NCBI GenBank assembly: GCA_003573975.1
Contig: AP018533.1
Coordinates: forward strand, 1,116,001 to 1,180,000
Source of the DNA: Clostridiales bacterium CCNA10
GTDB lineage: Bacteria; Bacillota; Clostridia; Oscillospirales; Oscillospiraceae
DNA: 64,000 nucleotides
Reading direction: 5' to 3'
The stretch's first letter is position 1. Each line of letters opens with the position of its first letter. Made by a program: the position numbers and the translations under genes. Under the pieces are notes generated by a model. That model made no database searches and was not told the DNA's origin. It was given only the letters and a program-made list of their open reading frames with translations. Positions 17,923 through 25,917 of this stretch are shown piece after piece.

Positions 17923-18129
17923 CTAGCCAGCTGGGGCGTCTGAATTGCCTTCTTCCGCGGGCAGCCACAGGGAACTGTATGGAATTAGAGCCCGGCTACT
18001 CTTTGCAAAGACGATGCGCTCTTTCTTTGACAACGAGGGCCAGCATACCTGCAGGATCATATAGTCTATGATGACATCTGCTGCGGGGATTCCTCGTTTC
18101 ATGCTGCAATAGACTATCTGCCGCAGCAC
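17923..18129 (-). CDS. Possible small ORF downstream of the SEC-C gene
   Basis: A 68-residue reading frame with a GTG start at 18129, 16 bases inside the 3' end of the SEC-C gene. The product has a hydrophobic/amphipathic centre (DVIIDYMILQVCWPSLSKKE) and no motif I know. There is no convincing ribosome-binding site, and only its placement argues for translation by coupling. It could equally be a remnant of a longer gene. Confidence 0.3.
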   Translation of the reverse strand: MLRQIVYCSMKRGIPAADVIIDYMILQVCWPSLSKKERIVFAKSSRALIPYSSLWLPAEEGNSDAPAG

Positions 18130-19235
18130 TTTTTATATTTCTTTCCACTCCCACAGGGACAGAGATCGTTACGCCCGGTTTTCGCTGTTTTGGATGGCAG
18201 CTTATTAAGGCGTGGCCGCTCGTACAACTCAAAAATTTCGTTCGGAGTTCTCCCGTTGTTTGACCAGAGCCGTGTGCTGTTCGCCATTTCCGACAGAATA
18301 TCCAGAACGATTTGCAGGTCTTTCCGGGGAATAAATATCTTGCAGTCACGGAGAATATTCAGATACTCAACAGGGCGTACCTCCAGAAGCATGGCGAAGT
18401 GGAGTTCCGACATGACCGCATTCACATCCTCGTGGCTCAATCCCATATCACGTCGGAGGTATTGCTCCATCAGCAGTGTGGCGGCGGTTTCCTCATAGTA
18501 GTCGATATCTGCATACTTGAGGAACTCGGGCTTCGGGGGAATGTATCGCGGCTTGCTTCCAATCCTGGTCAAAAGGTCCGCAACATCACGGAATTCATTT
18601 TCCACGAAGCCGTGATGGACTAAGTATTCCTCCCATAGCACATAACCGCACATTGAGGCGATGTGCCGGAGCAGGGTGGGGAAAAGTTCCGCCTCCGCGA
18701 GTTTCTTACTGTTCTGGCTGTTGAAAATGGTGATCAGGTCATCCTGGCGGATCACGCCATACAGATTAACCGCCGCCATGGCGTAGGAATGGATCAGGTT
18801 GTCGCGTTTCTTGCGTGCCAGGAAACTGGCGGTAGCCAATTCCTGGTAGATTGCACGCACATCCTTCGGTACAACGTAAAATTGACGATTCTCATGCTGA
18901 AAGGCCTGAAGATATCCTAGGAAGGGTAGAATGCCTTCCATCCCCTGTGCAGCCGTTTTTAGTGGGTAGGCATCGGCTGCCGCGCATTTTTGAAAAAGTA
19001 TCCACTCTGGTTCTTCTAAGCCGTACAGGACCGCTTCTAACCGCTCGGGCCGCAGTAAGTCGTTGCGGATTACGCCGATCAATTCATTTTTTCGCAATTT
19101 AGAGGTACCATTTAAATGGAGATTTGCCGCGAGGCGGCGCAATTGGGGGATAGTTTTCCTCGCCAGACAGTTCTGCAGATCCGTGAATGGTGCGGCCGCC
19201 TCCATAACATCATGGCTGAGTCCTTTCTGTGCCAA
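18114..19235 (-). CDS. SEC-C zinc-motif protein with SAP/Rho-N-like N-terminus
   Basis: A 373-residue protein of unknown role. Its last 20 residues are a perfect SEC-C motif (CPCGSGKKYKKCCG), a zinc-binding element named after the C-terminus of SecA and also found alone in many proteins. The N-terminal 50 residues (LARKTIPQLRRLAANLHLNG, then LRKNELIGVIRNDLL) resemble a Rho-N/SAP-type helix-extended-loop-helix DNA/RNA-binding module. The middle is all helical. Start is the TTG at 19235, six bases after AAGGGGGA on the minus strand; a later ATG (residue 12) is possible. It is monocistronic and faces the conjugative element. Confidence 0.8.
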   Translation of the reverse strand: MAQKGLSHDVMEAAAPFTDLQNCLARKTIPQLRRLAANLHLNGTSKLRKNELIGVIRNDLLRPERLEAVLYGLEEPEWILFQKCAAADAYPLKTAAQGMEGILPFLGYLQAFQHENRQFYVVPKDVRAIYQELATASFLARKKRDNLIHSYAMAAVNLYGVIRQDDLITIFNSQNSKKLAEAELFPTLLRHIASMCGYVLWEEYLVHHGFVENEFRDVADLLTRIGSKPRYIPPKPEFLKYADIDYYEETAATLLMEQYLRRDMGLSHEDVNAVMSELHFAMLLEVRPVEYLNILRDCKIFIPRKDLQIVLDILSEMANSTRLWSNNGRTPNEIFELYERPRLNKLPSKTAKTGRNDLCPCGSGKKYKKCCGR

Positions 19236-19706
19236 GTCAATTCCCCCTTTTCAAGCATCATATCATGTTTTTGAGGTCACGGCAACTGCAAACCGGGCTG
19301 TGAAGATCGGATAAAGTTGCACTTTTGGTGGCAAATGATAGATCCCACTGTCAAGAGTTTTCCACGACGCATTGATCTAGTTGGATTTTCTTTTTGAGTG
19401 TCAGATGATATACCCGACCATTCAGAAGACCATAGAAGCAGAATGAGTGAACCCACATATAGGCCCGCCAAGGCTATGAGGGGTTATTTGATAAAGAGAA
19501 TTAGATTTCTCTTAATTGGTGATCGCCACCAAGTGGATTGCACGGAAGCCCCAAGCATCTGTGCCCTCAACCTCTTTTCGGAGCCGTGGGAGCGGTATCA
19601 TGTGAAAAGAGAATATCCATCGACTGTGACAGGCGGACTCCTTGACAAAAATATCGTACCGTATGGATATTTTCTACGTGACACAATACTCTTTTTTTCA
19701 AGGGAC
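19236..19706. other. Intergenic stretch without a convincing gene
   Basis: Between the SEC-C gene and the ferrosome-like operon I find no ORF with codon use, ribosome-binding site or motif that convinces. The region is AT-richer than its surroundings and may hold decayed sequence. A TTGACA at about 19643 has no good -10. Confidence 0.5.
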
Positions 19707-19754
19707 TTGCAGGGCATTAAAATTTGTGGTATTATTAGTTAGTAAATGCTAACT
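19707..19754 (+). promoter_or_regulatory. Promoter with metal-box operator, ferrosome-like operon (box 1)
   Basis: TTGCAG (19707-19712), a 17-base spacer and TATTAT (19730-19735) form a promoter. The 18-bp box AGTTAGTAAATGCTAACT (19737-19754, perfect palindromic arms) starts right after the -10, so a bound repressor would cover the transcription start. Same motif as at nine other sites in this window. Confidence 0.75.
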
Positions 19755-19833
19755 ATTGAATGCCAGGGGTAGGAGTGCAGATAAGCAAAAGTATCTGGCA
19801 AACTGCGGTTCTGGTATTTTATTTGTACTGAAT

Positions 19834-19851
19834 AGTTAGCAAAAACTAACA
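19834..19851. promoter_or_regulatory. Second metal-box operator of the ferrosome-like operon (box 2)
   Basis: AGTTAGCAAAAACTAACA matches the GTTAG-6-CTAAC pattern and lies 20 bases before the HMA gene, within the transcribed leader. Two boxes in one promoter region suggest tight or graded repression; no other unit here has two full sites. Confidence 0.7.
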
Positions 19852-19870
19852 AGATGAGAGGGAAACTGTA

Positions 19871-20125
19871 ATGCTCCAATACACCATCGCAGTGGAAGGA
19901 ATGGCCTGTTCCATGTGCGAAGCTCATGTCAACGACGCAGTCCGCAAGGCATTTCCCATTAAAAAGGTCACTTCGTCCCACAGCAAAGGGCAGACGCAGA
20001 TCCTGTGTGAGAACAGATTAGATGAGGACGCCCTGCGCAGTGCGATCTCCGCCACAGGCTATCAGGTCCTTTCCATCCAGTCGGCCCCCTATGAGAAGAA
20101 GGGCCTCTTCTCCTTCCGAAAGTAA
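19871..20125 (+). CDS. Heavy-metal-associated (HMA) domain protein
   Basis: An 84-residue single-domain protein of the HMA/copper-chaperone fold. The metal-binding loop is GMACSMCEAHV at about residues 12-22 (CxxC), in the usual place after the first strand, and the rest follows the beta-alpha-beta-beta-alpha-beta pattern; the C-terminus is short and basic (KKGLFSFRK). Classical partners are Cu or Zn, but the operon carries iron-type boxes and a P1B-6 ATPase, so iron handling or regulation is possible. Five bases separate it from the AraC gene. GAGAGGGAAA lies upstream. It is the first gene of the unit. Confidence 0.85.
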   Translation: MLQYTIAVEGMACSMCEAHVNDAVRKAFPIKKVTSSHSKGQTQILCENRLDEDALRSAISATGYQVLSIQSAPYEKKGLFSFRK

Positions 20126-20130
20126 GCGCC

Positions 20131-21033
20131 ATGCTGGATGCACTTTTATCCTGGGACGGCTGGACCGTCACCCAGTTGCCCGCGGAGCAGGCGGCTATCT
20201 TCCGACTGGAGGGAGCACCCCCCTCGGAAGAGTTCCCGTTTATCCAGGAGTCGGAGGCTCTGGAGATCCTATTTTGCCGCAAAGGCGGGCTTATTTTGGA
20301 ATGGGCCGGCCACCGGCGTCTTAGCCTCAGCGCCGATCAGGTATTGTTTCTCCCAGTCCGTACAGAAGCGTATCGGGGCCAGTTTGCTTCGGAGTCATTC
20401 TATGGTACCCTTGTTCGGATGGAAGCGAAAGCCGCGTGGTCGGCCCTGCGTGCTATGCACTCCGACTTGGGAGAGTCCATCTCCCGTGCCTGGAATGATC
20501 CTTGTATGCTGAAGGCAGCACTCTGGAGCGAAGCTCTGTTTTCTGCCCTGGACTATATGCAGCCGGGACATATCGGAGATTACTATGTCATCAAGGCGCT
20601 GGAGGTTTTGTTCCTGCTCCATGCACAGCGAGAGGGGCTGGCCTTACCTCCGCAGTGTGATTACCATACACATAGTCAGATTGAAACCATACGCGAGATT
20701 CAGAAATACTTGGTGGGGCACCTGGATGAGCGACTGACGATTCAGATGCTGTCCCAACAGTTTCGAATCTCCGGCACAGCGTTGAAGTCCTGTTTCCGTC
20801 AGGTGTATGGAGTCCCGATTCACCAGTATCTCCTGGAACAGCGCATGGCCCAGGCCGCGGAACTCCTCACTACTACGACCCAGAGCGTGCTCCAGATCTC
20901 TACAGCAGTAGGATATTCCAGCGTCAGCCAGTTCGGCATCGCGTTCAAGCAGCGCTACCATATGCCTCCCTCCCAATTTCGACGGAATGCAAATAAAAAT
21001 CCATTTGCAACGGTTTTCGTCCGAAACGGATAG
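20131..21033 (+). CDS. AraC-family regulator (ferrosome-like operon)
   Basis: A 300-residue transcription factor. The N-terminal 170 residues form a cupin-like sensing domain (GGLILEWAGHRRLSLSADQV). The C-terminal 100 residues hold the two helix-turn-helices: LTIQMLSQQFRISGTALKSC and VLQISTAVGYSSVSQFGIAF, followed by the family end QRYHMPPSQFR. The general build recalls YbtA-type siderophore regulators. It is second in the operon, immediately after the HMA gene, so it is itself under metal-box control. It is one of four AraC proteins in the window; what it senses is unknown. Confidence 0.85.
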   Translation: MLDALLSWDGWTVTQLPAEQAAIFRLEGAPPSEEFPFIQESEALEILFCRKGGLILEWAGHRRLSLSADQVLFLPVRTEAYRGQFASESFYGTLVRMEAKAAWSALRAMHSDLGESISRAWNDPCMLKAALWSEALFSALDYMQPGHIGDYYVIKALEVLFLLHAQREGLALPPQCDYHTHSQIETIREIQKYLVGHLDERLTIQMLSQQFRISGTALKSCFRQVYGVPIHQYLLEQRMAQAAELLTTTTQSVLQISTAVGYSSVSQFGIAFKQRYHMPPSQFRRNANKNPFATVFVRNG

Positions 21034-21106
21034 AAAAGTCTAAGATTCGTATGTTATTATGTGTGCTCAAATAAGGTGCCATGTCTGGCGAGGGAGGGAC
21101 TATCCA

Positions 21107-21187
21107 ATGAAACACCACCGTTTCTGGGCTTGGGGCGCTGTCGTCTGCATGGTCATGGCCATCATTACCGGATACCGGCACCGCTGA
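21107..21187 (+). CDS. 26-residue single-span membrane microprotein
   Basis: Very small ORF: basic/His-rich start (MKHHRFW), a hydrophobic helix of about 15 residues (AWGAVVCMVMAIITGY) and a basic end (RHR). GGGAGGG lies 11 bases upstream of ATG 21107, and the stop is 17 bases before the next start. Its place between AraC and the next membrane gene, plus the good ribosome-binding site, makes it a plausible subunit or regulator of the P-type ATPase, like other P-type-pump microproteins. The family is not recognised. Confidence 0.55.
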   Translation: MKHHRFWAWGAVVCMVMAIITGYRHR

Positions 21188-21203
21188 ATGCGAGGTGAGC
21201 AAT

Positions 21204-21464
21204 ATGAATATCTATAAGGGAGTAGGTCTGTTCGCCAGCGGCGTGCTGTTCGGCTCTGCTGGCTTCAAGCTGCTGTCCAGCAAGGACGCGAAGAAAGCCT
21301 ATACACACGCCACTGCCGCGGCTCTGCGGGTAAAGGAGTCCGTGATGGAGACGGTCACCTCTGTCCAGGAAAATGCCGCTGATATCTTGGCCTCCGCCAA
21401 GGAAATCAATGAGCAGCGTGCGAAGGCGGAGGAGGCTGCCAGCGTAGAGTGTTCTGAAGCGTAA
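21204..21464 (+). CDS. Small DUF6110-like membrane-associated protein
   Basis: An 86-residue protein with an N-terminal Gly/Ala/Phe-rich hydrophobic helix (YKGVGLFASGVLFGSAGFKL) followed by a long amphipathic helix rich in Ala, Lys and Glu. ATG 21204 is six bases after GAGGTG. I believe this is the family annotated DUF6110, which I associate with heavy-metal P-type ATPase genes (from memory). It precedes the ATPase by 61 bases. Small membrane proteins accompany the ATPase in ferrosome (fez) clusters; whether this is the FezA equivalent cannot be told here. Confidence 0.65.
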   Translation: MNIYKGVGLFASGVLFGSAGFKLLSSKDAKKAYTHATAAALRVKESVMETVTSVQENAADILASAKEINEQRAKAEEAASVECSEA

Positions 21465-21525
21465 TGCGTAAGAAACGAGGGAGGGGCCGCCGGGAGGCGG
21501 TCCCTCTCGTTCTGTGGAGGCAATC

Positions 21526-23613
21526 ATGAAATTTCAAATTAAACACGAATGCCGCGGACGAATCCGCGTTCAGGCCGTGCAGCAGCGCATGACGCTGGAA
21601 CAGGCTGACATGCTGGAGGCATGGCTGCTGACTCTGCCGCAGGTGGAGCGGGCGTCTGTCCATGAGCGGACCCGCTGCGCGGTGATTGAGTATCAGGGAG
21701 ATCGGCAGGATTTACTGAGGGCCCTCGCCGGTTTCTCTTATCAGAATCATGCGCTGGCGGAATTGGTCCCGCTCCACAGCAGCCGGGCGCTCAATCGTGC
21801 CTATGAGGAAAAGCTGGTGGGTATGGTCGCGTTTAAGGCAGTCCGCTCCATGTTTTTTCCGGCACCGCTGCGGACAGCCTACGCTGTTGTGAAAGCTGTT
21901 CCATACCTGTTCCGAGCACTCCGGTGTCTGTTGCGAAGACAGCTCCATGTAGAATTGCTGGACGGGATTTCTATCTGCTTGTCCATGGCGCGGCGGGACT
22001 TCGACACAGCCAGTTCTGTGATGTTCCTGCTACGGCTTGGCGAGTTGCTGGAGGAGTGGACCCACAAAAAGTCTGTGGAAAACCTAGCTCGGAGTATGTC
22101 TCTGAACATCGACCGGGTCTGGATGAAAACCGAAAAAGGAGAGGAACTGCTCCCGCTCCATCAGGTGCAGGCCGGGGATCAGGTAGTTGTCCGCATGGGC
22201 GGCATGATCCCACTAGACGGCACCATCGTGGAGGGCGAGGTCATGGTCAATCAGGCGTCCCTCACCGGAGAATCCATTCCTGTCCCCAAACGGCCCGGGA
22301 GTAGCGTCTATGCCGGCACGGTGGTGGAGGAGGGCGAATGCGTCCTCACGGTCACCCAGCAGTCCGGCGAGGGCCGCTATGACAAGATCGTAGCCATGAT
22401 CGAGGAGTCGGAGCAGCTCAAGTCCGCGGCGGAGAATCACGCGGCACATCTGGCCGACCAGTTGGTGCCTTACACGCTGGCAGGGAGCGCACTGGTCTAT
22501 CTGCTCACCCGCAATGTCACCCGTGCTCTGTCTGTGCTGATGGTGGACTTCTCCTGCGCTTTGAAACTGTCCATGCCTCTGGCGGTTCTCTCCGCCATGA
22601 GCGAGACCAGCCGCTTCCATGTGACCGTGAAGGGCGGAAAGTACCTGGAGGCCGTGGCCCAGGCGGACACCATCGTCTTTGACAAGACTGGTACCTTGAC
22701 CCATGCCAGCCCCGTGGTGGCCCAGGTGATCCCCTTTGGTGGGAACAAGGAGCCGGAAATGCTCCGTCTGGCCGCGTGCCTGGAGGAACACTTCCCGCAC
22801 TCCATGGCCAACGCCGTGGTCCAGGCCGCCCGGGAGCGGGGGCTTGCCCACGAGGAGATGCACTCCCAGGTGGAGTACCTGGTGGCCCACGGCATCGCCA
22901 GCACGGTAGACGGCAGGCGGGTCATCATTGGCAGTGCCCACTTCGTCTTTGAGGATGAGGGCTGCACTGTCCCGCCGGGAGAGCAGGACGCCTTCGACGC
23001 CCTGCCTAAGCAGTACAGCCACCTGTATCTGGCGGTCGGCGGCGTACTGGCCGCAGTTATCTGTATCTCTGACCCCTTGCGCGTCGAGGCGGTGGATGCG
23101 GTAGCTGCCCTCCATGACCTGGGGGTGGGCAAGATCGTCATGCTCACTGGCGACAGTGAGCGCACTGCGGCAGCCATCGCCGCCCAGGTGGGAGTGGACG
23201 AGTACCGGGCTGAGGTGCTGCCGGAGGACAAGGCCCGTTTTGTGCAGGCCGAGCGCGCACAGGGCCGCACGGTGGTCATGATCGGCGATGGAATCAACGA
23301 CTCCCCGGCTCTGTCCGCTGCCAATGTGGGCATCGCAATCAGCGATGGCGCCGCCATCGCCCGGGAGATCGCGGACATCACCATCGCGGCAAACGACCTG
23401 TTCGAACTGGTGCAGCTGCGGCGGCTGTCCGTGGCCCTGATGAACCGCATCCAGTCTAACTACCGCTTTGTCATCGGCTTCAATGGCGGACTCATCGCCT
23501 TGGGAGCCCTGGGCATCCTAGCGCCAGCCACCTCTGCCACGCTCCACAACCTGTCCACTCTGGGCATCAGCCTGCGCAGCATGACCAATCTGTTGCCGCC
23601 AGCAAAAGCATGA
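21526..23613 (+). CDS. fezB: P1B-6-type heavy-metal ATPase, FezB-like
   Basis: A 695-residue P-type ATPase predicted to move iron into a membrane compartment or across the membrane. Motifs: TGES 247-250, phosphorylation site DKTGT 386-390, hinge GDGINDSPA 587-595. The membrane metal motif is SCA at 343-345 (DFSCALKLS) in place of CPC/CPH/SPC; SCA is the mark of the P1B-6 group, which includes the ferrosome ATPase FezB. The N-terminal domain lacks CxxC and instead carries an Arg-rich start (CRGRIRV), a feature I recall for ferrosome ATPases. ATG 21526 follows GGAGG closely. The gene ends at a terminator. The symbol is by analogy, not proof. Confidence 0.75.
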   Translation: MKFQIKHECRGRIRVQAVQQRMTLEQADMLEAWLLTLPQVERASVHERTRCAVIEYQGDRQDLLRALAGFSYQNHALAELVPLHSSRALNRAYEEKLVGMVAFKAVRSMFFPAPLRTAYAVVKAVPYLFRALRCLLRRQLHVELLDGISICLSMARRDFDTASSVMFLLRLGELLEEWTHKKSVENLARSMSLNIDRVWMKTEKGEELLPLHQVQAGDQVVVRMGGMIPLDGTIVEGEVMVNQASLTGESIPVPKRPGSSVYAGTVVEEGECVLTVTQQSGEGRYDKIVAMIEESEQLKSAAENHAAHLADQLVPYTLAGSALVYLLTRNVTRALSVLMVDFSCALKLSMPLAVLSAMSETSRFHVTVKGGKYLEAVAQADTIVFDKTGTLTHASPVVAQVIPFGGNKEPEMLRLAACLEEHFPHSMANAVVQAARERGLAHEEMHSQVEYLVAHGIASTVDGRRVIIGSAHFVFEDEGCTVPPGEQDAFDALPKQYSHLYLAVGGVLAAVICISDPLRVEAVDAVAALHDLGVGKIVMLTGDSERTAAAIAAQVGVDEYRAEVLPEDKARFVQAERAQGRTVVMIGDGINDSPALSAANVGIAISDGAAIAREIADITIAANDLFELVQLRRLSVALMNRIQSNYRFVIGFNGGLIALGALGILAPATSATLHNLSTLGISLRSMTNLLPPAKA

Positions 23614-23662
23614 ACACAGCCCCATCTGACCTTGTTCATACGGTCAGACGGGGCTGTGTTTT
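23613..23662. terminator. Terminator between convergent operons
   Basis: A 19-bp stem with one mismatch (23613-23631 with 23642-23660) starts at the ATPase stop codon and is followed by TT; an upstream AAs/TTs pattern allows use from both sides. It separates the ferrosome-like operon from the leftward cupin/ABC operon. Confidence 0.8.
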
Positions 23663-23722
23663 ATGCTGTGATTTGTCATGTCCCCACCTGGGTCTGTCCA
23701 CAGAGCATTGGATGGGAAAGGG

Positions 23723-24058
23723 TCACTCCTTCGCAACCACCAGGTACATTTTGAATGGGGTCACGGCCTGGACCGCGTGGGGGATGCCGGCCGGCATGAT
23801 GACAGCCTCCCCGGCGTTCAGCGTGTGTGGGACACCGTCAATGGTGATTTGAGCGGTGCCCTCCAGGATGGTGGCCATGGCGTCCCCGGGGGCGGCGTGG
23901 GTACTGATGGCCTCGCCCGCATCAAAGGCGAACAGCGTCATCCCCACACCAGGCCGCTGGGCCAGGGTCAGGCTGACAACTTTACCGGGCTCGTACCCGA
24001 CCTGATCCTTCAGGGGAAAGGGCTGGGCATGGGGCAGGTTTTTGATCAACGGTTCCAT
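23723..24058 (-). CDS. Cupin-domain protein 1
   Basis: A 111-residue single cupin. The first cupin motif region is AISTHAAPGDAMATILEG and the second is AGEAVIMPAGIPHAVQA, so only one His of the usual HxH pair is present while the second-motif His is kept. It begins at ATG 24058 after GAGGAGGATC. It is last in the five-gene leftward operon (importer ABC genes, then two cupins), 11 bases after cupin 2, to which it is clearly related in length and layout. Possible roles include binding a small molecule brought in by the transporter; an enzyme activity cannot be assigned. Confidence 0.8.
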   Translation of the reverse strand: MEPLIKNLPHAQPFPLKDQVGYEPGKVVSLTLAQRPGVGMTLFAFDAGEAISTHAAPGDAMATILEGTAQITIDGVPHTLNAGEAVIMPAGIPHAVQAVTPFKMYLVVAKE

Positions 24059-24069
24059 ACAGATCCTCC

Positions 24070-24405
24070 TCAGTTTGATTGGATGGTAATTTGCAGCAGT
24101 TTGAAGGGGCCGTTCCCGCCAATAGCGTGGGTGGTCTGCGCTGGCACAGCCAGACAATCCCCTGCGCCCAGACGGACCTCGTGCCCCTCCAGGCGCAGAG
24201 GCATATCACCCTCCAGCACATAATAGACCGTGTCGCCGAAGTAGCGCTCCTCACTGATACTCTCTCCGTCCCCAAAAGCCAGCAGCGTCATTTGGCAGTG
24301 CTCGCTGCGGGAAAGGGCCATGCTCACCACGCGCCCCGGCTGGATGGAGATGAGTTCGCTCAGAGCCGCCGGCTGCTGAACCGGCAGATTGCGGAGAATG
24401 TCCAT
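24070..24405 (-). CDS. Cupin-domain protein 2
   Basis: A 111-residue single cupin. The first motif region (GESISEERYFGDTVYYVLEG) lacks the metal-binding His pair, with Glu residues there instead; the second (GAGDCLAVPAQTTHAIGG) keeps one His. It is probably a paralogue of the adjacent cupin 1, from which it has diverged. Starts at ATG 24405 with GGAGGCTC upstream, 28 bases after the ABC ATPase stop. The reduced metal ligands suggest a binding or regulatory rather than dioxygenase role (inference). Confidence 0.8.
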   Translation of the reverse strand: MDILRNLPVQQPAALSELISIQPGRVVSMALSRSEHCQMTLLAFGDGESISEERYFGDTVYYVLEGDMPLRLEGHEVRLGAGDCLAVPAQTTHAIGGNGPFKLLQITIQSN

Positions 24406-24433
24406 TTCCGAGCCTCCTTCCGTGTCTTAAAAG

Positions 24434-25174
24434 TTAGTATATCACCTTTTCTTGTGGGCCGCCATTGCCGTGGCAACCAGACTGGTTATAACCAGTGATT
24501 CGCCGGATGATCTCTTGGCGCAGCCGGGCCAGTTCAGGGGCGGAGGCGTCCCGCCCCTCCGGGCCGGGGAGGTCAAACCACTGGCAGATTGCAGTGGGGC
24601 GCGGAGCGAGCACGGCGATGCGGGTCGCCACAGTGAGCGCTTCGTCGATCTCATGTGTAACAAAAAGCACCCCGGGCCGCTCCCGCTGCCAGATGGATAA
24701 CAGCATGGACAGCATCTCCATGCGGATTCCGTAGTCCAGCCCCTGAAATGGCTCGTCCATCAGGAAAATCTCACCGCCGAAGTGGAATGCCCGGGCCAGG
24801 GCGCACCGGCGGGCCATGCCGCCGGAGAGTTGGCCGGGATAATAGCGTTCAAACCCCTCCAGCCCCACAGCAGTGATGAGGGAGCGCACTTCCTCGGCGG
24901 GCGCGTCCTCCCGCACCAGCCGGATGTTTTCCTCCACCGTGCGCCAGGGCAGCAGCCGGGCGCTCTGAAACATATAGCTCAGCCTGCCATCCGCACCCTC
25001 CACCGTACCGGCATCCGGCGCCGTCAGGCCGGAAATGATGTTCAGCAGCGTGGTTTTCCCGCAGCCGGAGGGGCCGATCAAGGCGACAATCTCGCCCCGG
25101 GACAGGGTGAGGGACAGGTTTGAGAGTACGGGCAGATCCTCAAAGCGCTTGCAGAGCCCGCTCAGTCTCAGCAT
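24434..25174 (-). CDS. ABC importer ATPase, NitT/TauT type
   Basis: ATP-binding subunit (246 residues) of an importer of the nitrate/sulfonate/taurine class. Walker A GPSGCGKTT, signature LSGGMARR, Walker B IFLMDEPFQGLD and the H-loop FVTHEIDEA are all intact. The ATG at 25174 was chosen because it has GGAGAGGGGG upstream and overlaps the permease end by seven bases; a much longer opening continues to 25666 but runs across the permease. The C-terminal 15 residues (SGCHGNGGPQEKVIY) are unusual and the DNA there holds two palindromes. Substrate unknown; class named from fold only. Confidence 0.9.
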   Translation of the reverse strand: MLRLSGLCKRFEDLPVLSNLSLTLSRGEIVALIGPSGCGKTTLLNIISGLTAPDAGTVEGADGRLSYMFQSARLLPWRTVEENIRLVREDAPAEEVRSLITAVGLEGFERYYPGQLSGGMARRCALARAFHFGGEIFLMDEPFQGLDYGIRMEMLSMLLSIWQRERPGVLFVTHEIDEALTVATRIAVLAPRPTAICQWFDLPGPEGRDASAPELARLRQEIIRRITGYNQSGCHGNGGPQEKVIY

Positions 25175-25917
25175 GGGGCTCCCCCTCTCCTGGACAGAAG
25201 CAGGCACACCAGCTTCTGCGTAATAAAGCATCCTGCCACCAGCAGGAATGCCCACGCGATGATCGCGTCGGGCTGGATATTCAGCCTCGCGGTGGTGATG
25301 GCGCCGCCGATCCCACTGTTCGTGGTGAGGACCTCTCCCATCACCGCCAGTTTCCACCCGCCGCCCACGACGATCTCCAGTGCGGAGAAGAAATAAGGGC
25401 GGATGGAGGGCAGCGTCACATGGAGCAGGATCTTCCTGCGGGAAAAGCGGTAGAGCCTCGCCATCTCCAGAAGCTCCGGGTCTACACTCCGCACGCCATG
25501 GCTCAGATTGATCACCACCGTTGGAATGGTGGATGTCGCCACAATGAATACACAGGGCCAGCCATTGAACCCAAACCATACCAGGGCCAGCACGACCCAG
25601 CATACCGGAGGTACCGACTGGAGCACATGGATGAACGGCATCCCCACATCTTCCAGTTTGGGGCACAGCCCGAACAGCAGTCCCAGCACCGTGCCCACCG
25701 CAACCCCGATTCCCAGGCCAAGCGCCAGACGCAGCAGAGTAGTGCCGATGGTGGGCCAGAAATCCGGCTCCCGGAACAGTCCTGCCAGCGTACCCGTCAC
25801 CTGTGGGACAGAAGGGAGCACCAGAGGGGAGAAACAGAGCGAGGCCAGCTGCCAGATACCCAGCAGCAGGCCCACGCCCAGGGCGCGGCGGAGCCAGAGG
25901 GCCGCCTTACCCCGCAT
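25168..25917 (-). CDS. ABC importer permease, NitT/TauT type
   Basis: A 249-residue inner-membrane permease of the SsuC/TauC family with six predicted membrane segments and the ATPase-contacting EAA-like loop around ELLEMARLYRFSRRKILLHV. It overlaps the substrate-binding protein gene by 11 bases and the ATPase gene by seven bases, so the three are co-translated. Because the operon starts at a metal box, the cargo may be a metal complex, a tetrapyrrole or a metal-sparing metabolite rather than taurine; the sequence does not say which. Confidence 0.9.
   Translation of the reverse strand: MRGKAALWLRRALGVGLLLGIWQLASLCFSPLVLPSVPQVTGTLAGLFREPDFWPTIGTTLLRLALGLGIGVAVGTVLGLLFGLCPKLEDVGMPFIHVLQSVPPVCWVVLALVWFGFNGWPCVFIVATSTIPTVVINLSHGVRSVDPELLEMARLYRFSRRKILLHVTLPSIRPYFFSALEIVVGGGWKLAVMGEVLTTNSGIGGAITTARLNIQPDAIIAWAFLLVAGCFITQKLVCLLLSRRGGAPC

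Noticed and set aside
19398-19742. Plus-strand ORF upstream of the ferrosome-like operon
   Set aside because: No ribosome-binding site, it runs into the promoter, and the peptide has no familiar pattern.
22213-23450. Long minus-strand frames across the P-type ATPase
   Set aside because: No ribosome-binding site or motif; the plus-strand ATPase has all family motifs.
21204-23613. P-type ATPase as a copper exporter (CopA)
   Set aside because: The membrane motif is SCA, not CPC/CPH, the N-terminus has no CxxC, and the boxes are shared with feoA rather than copper genes.
25174-25666. Longer start for the ABC ATPase gene
   Set aside because: The extension is the permease gene in another frame; the ATG at 25174 has a strong ribosome-binding site and starts the normal family N-terminus.
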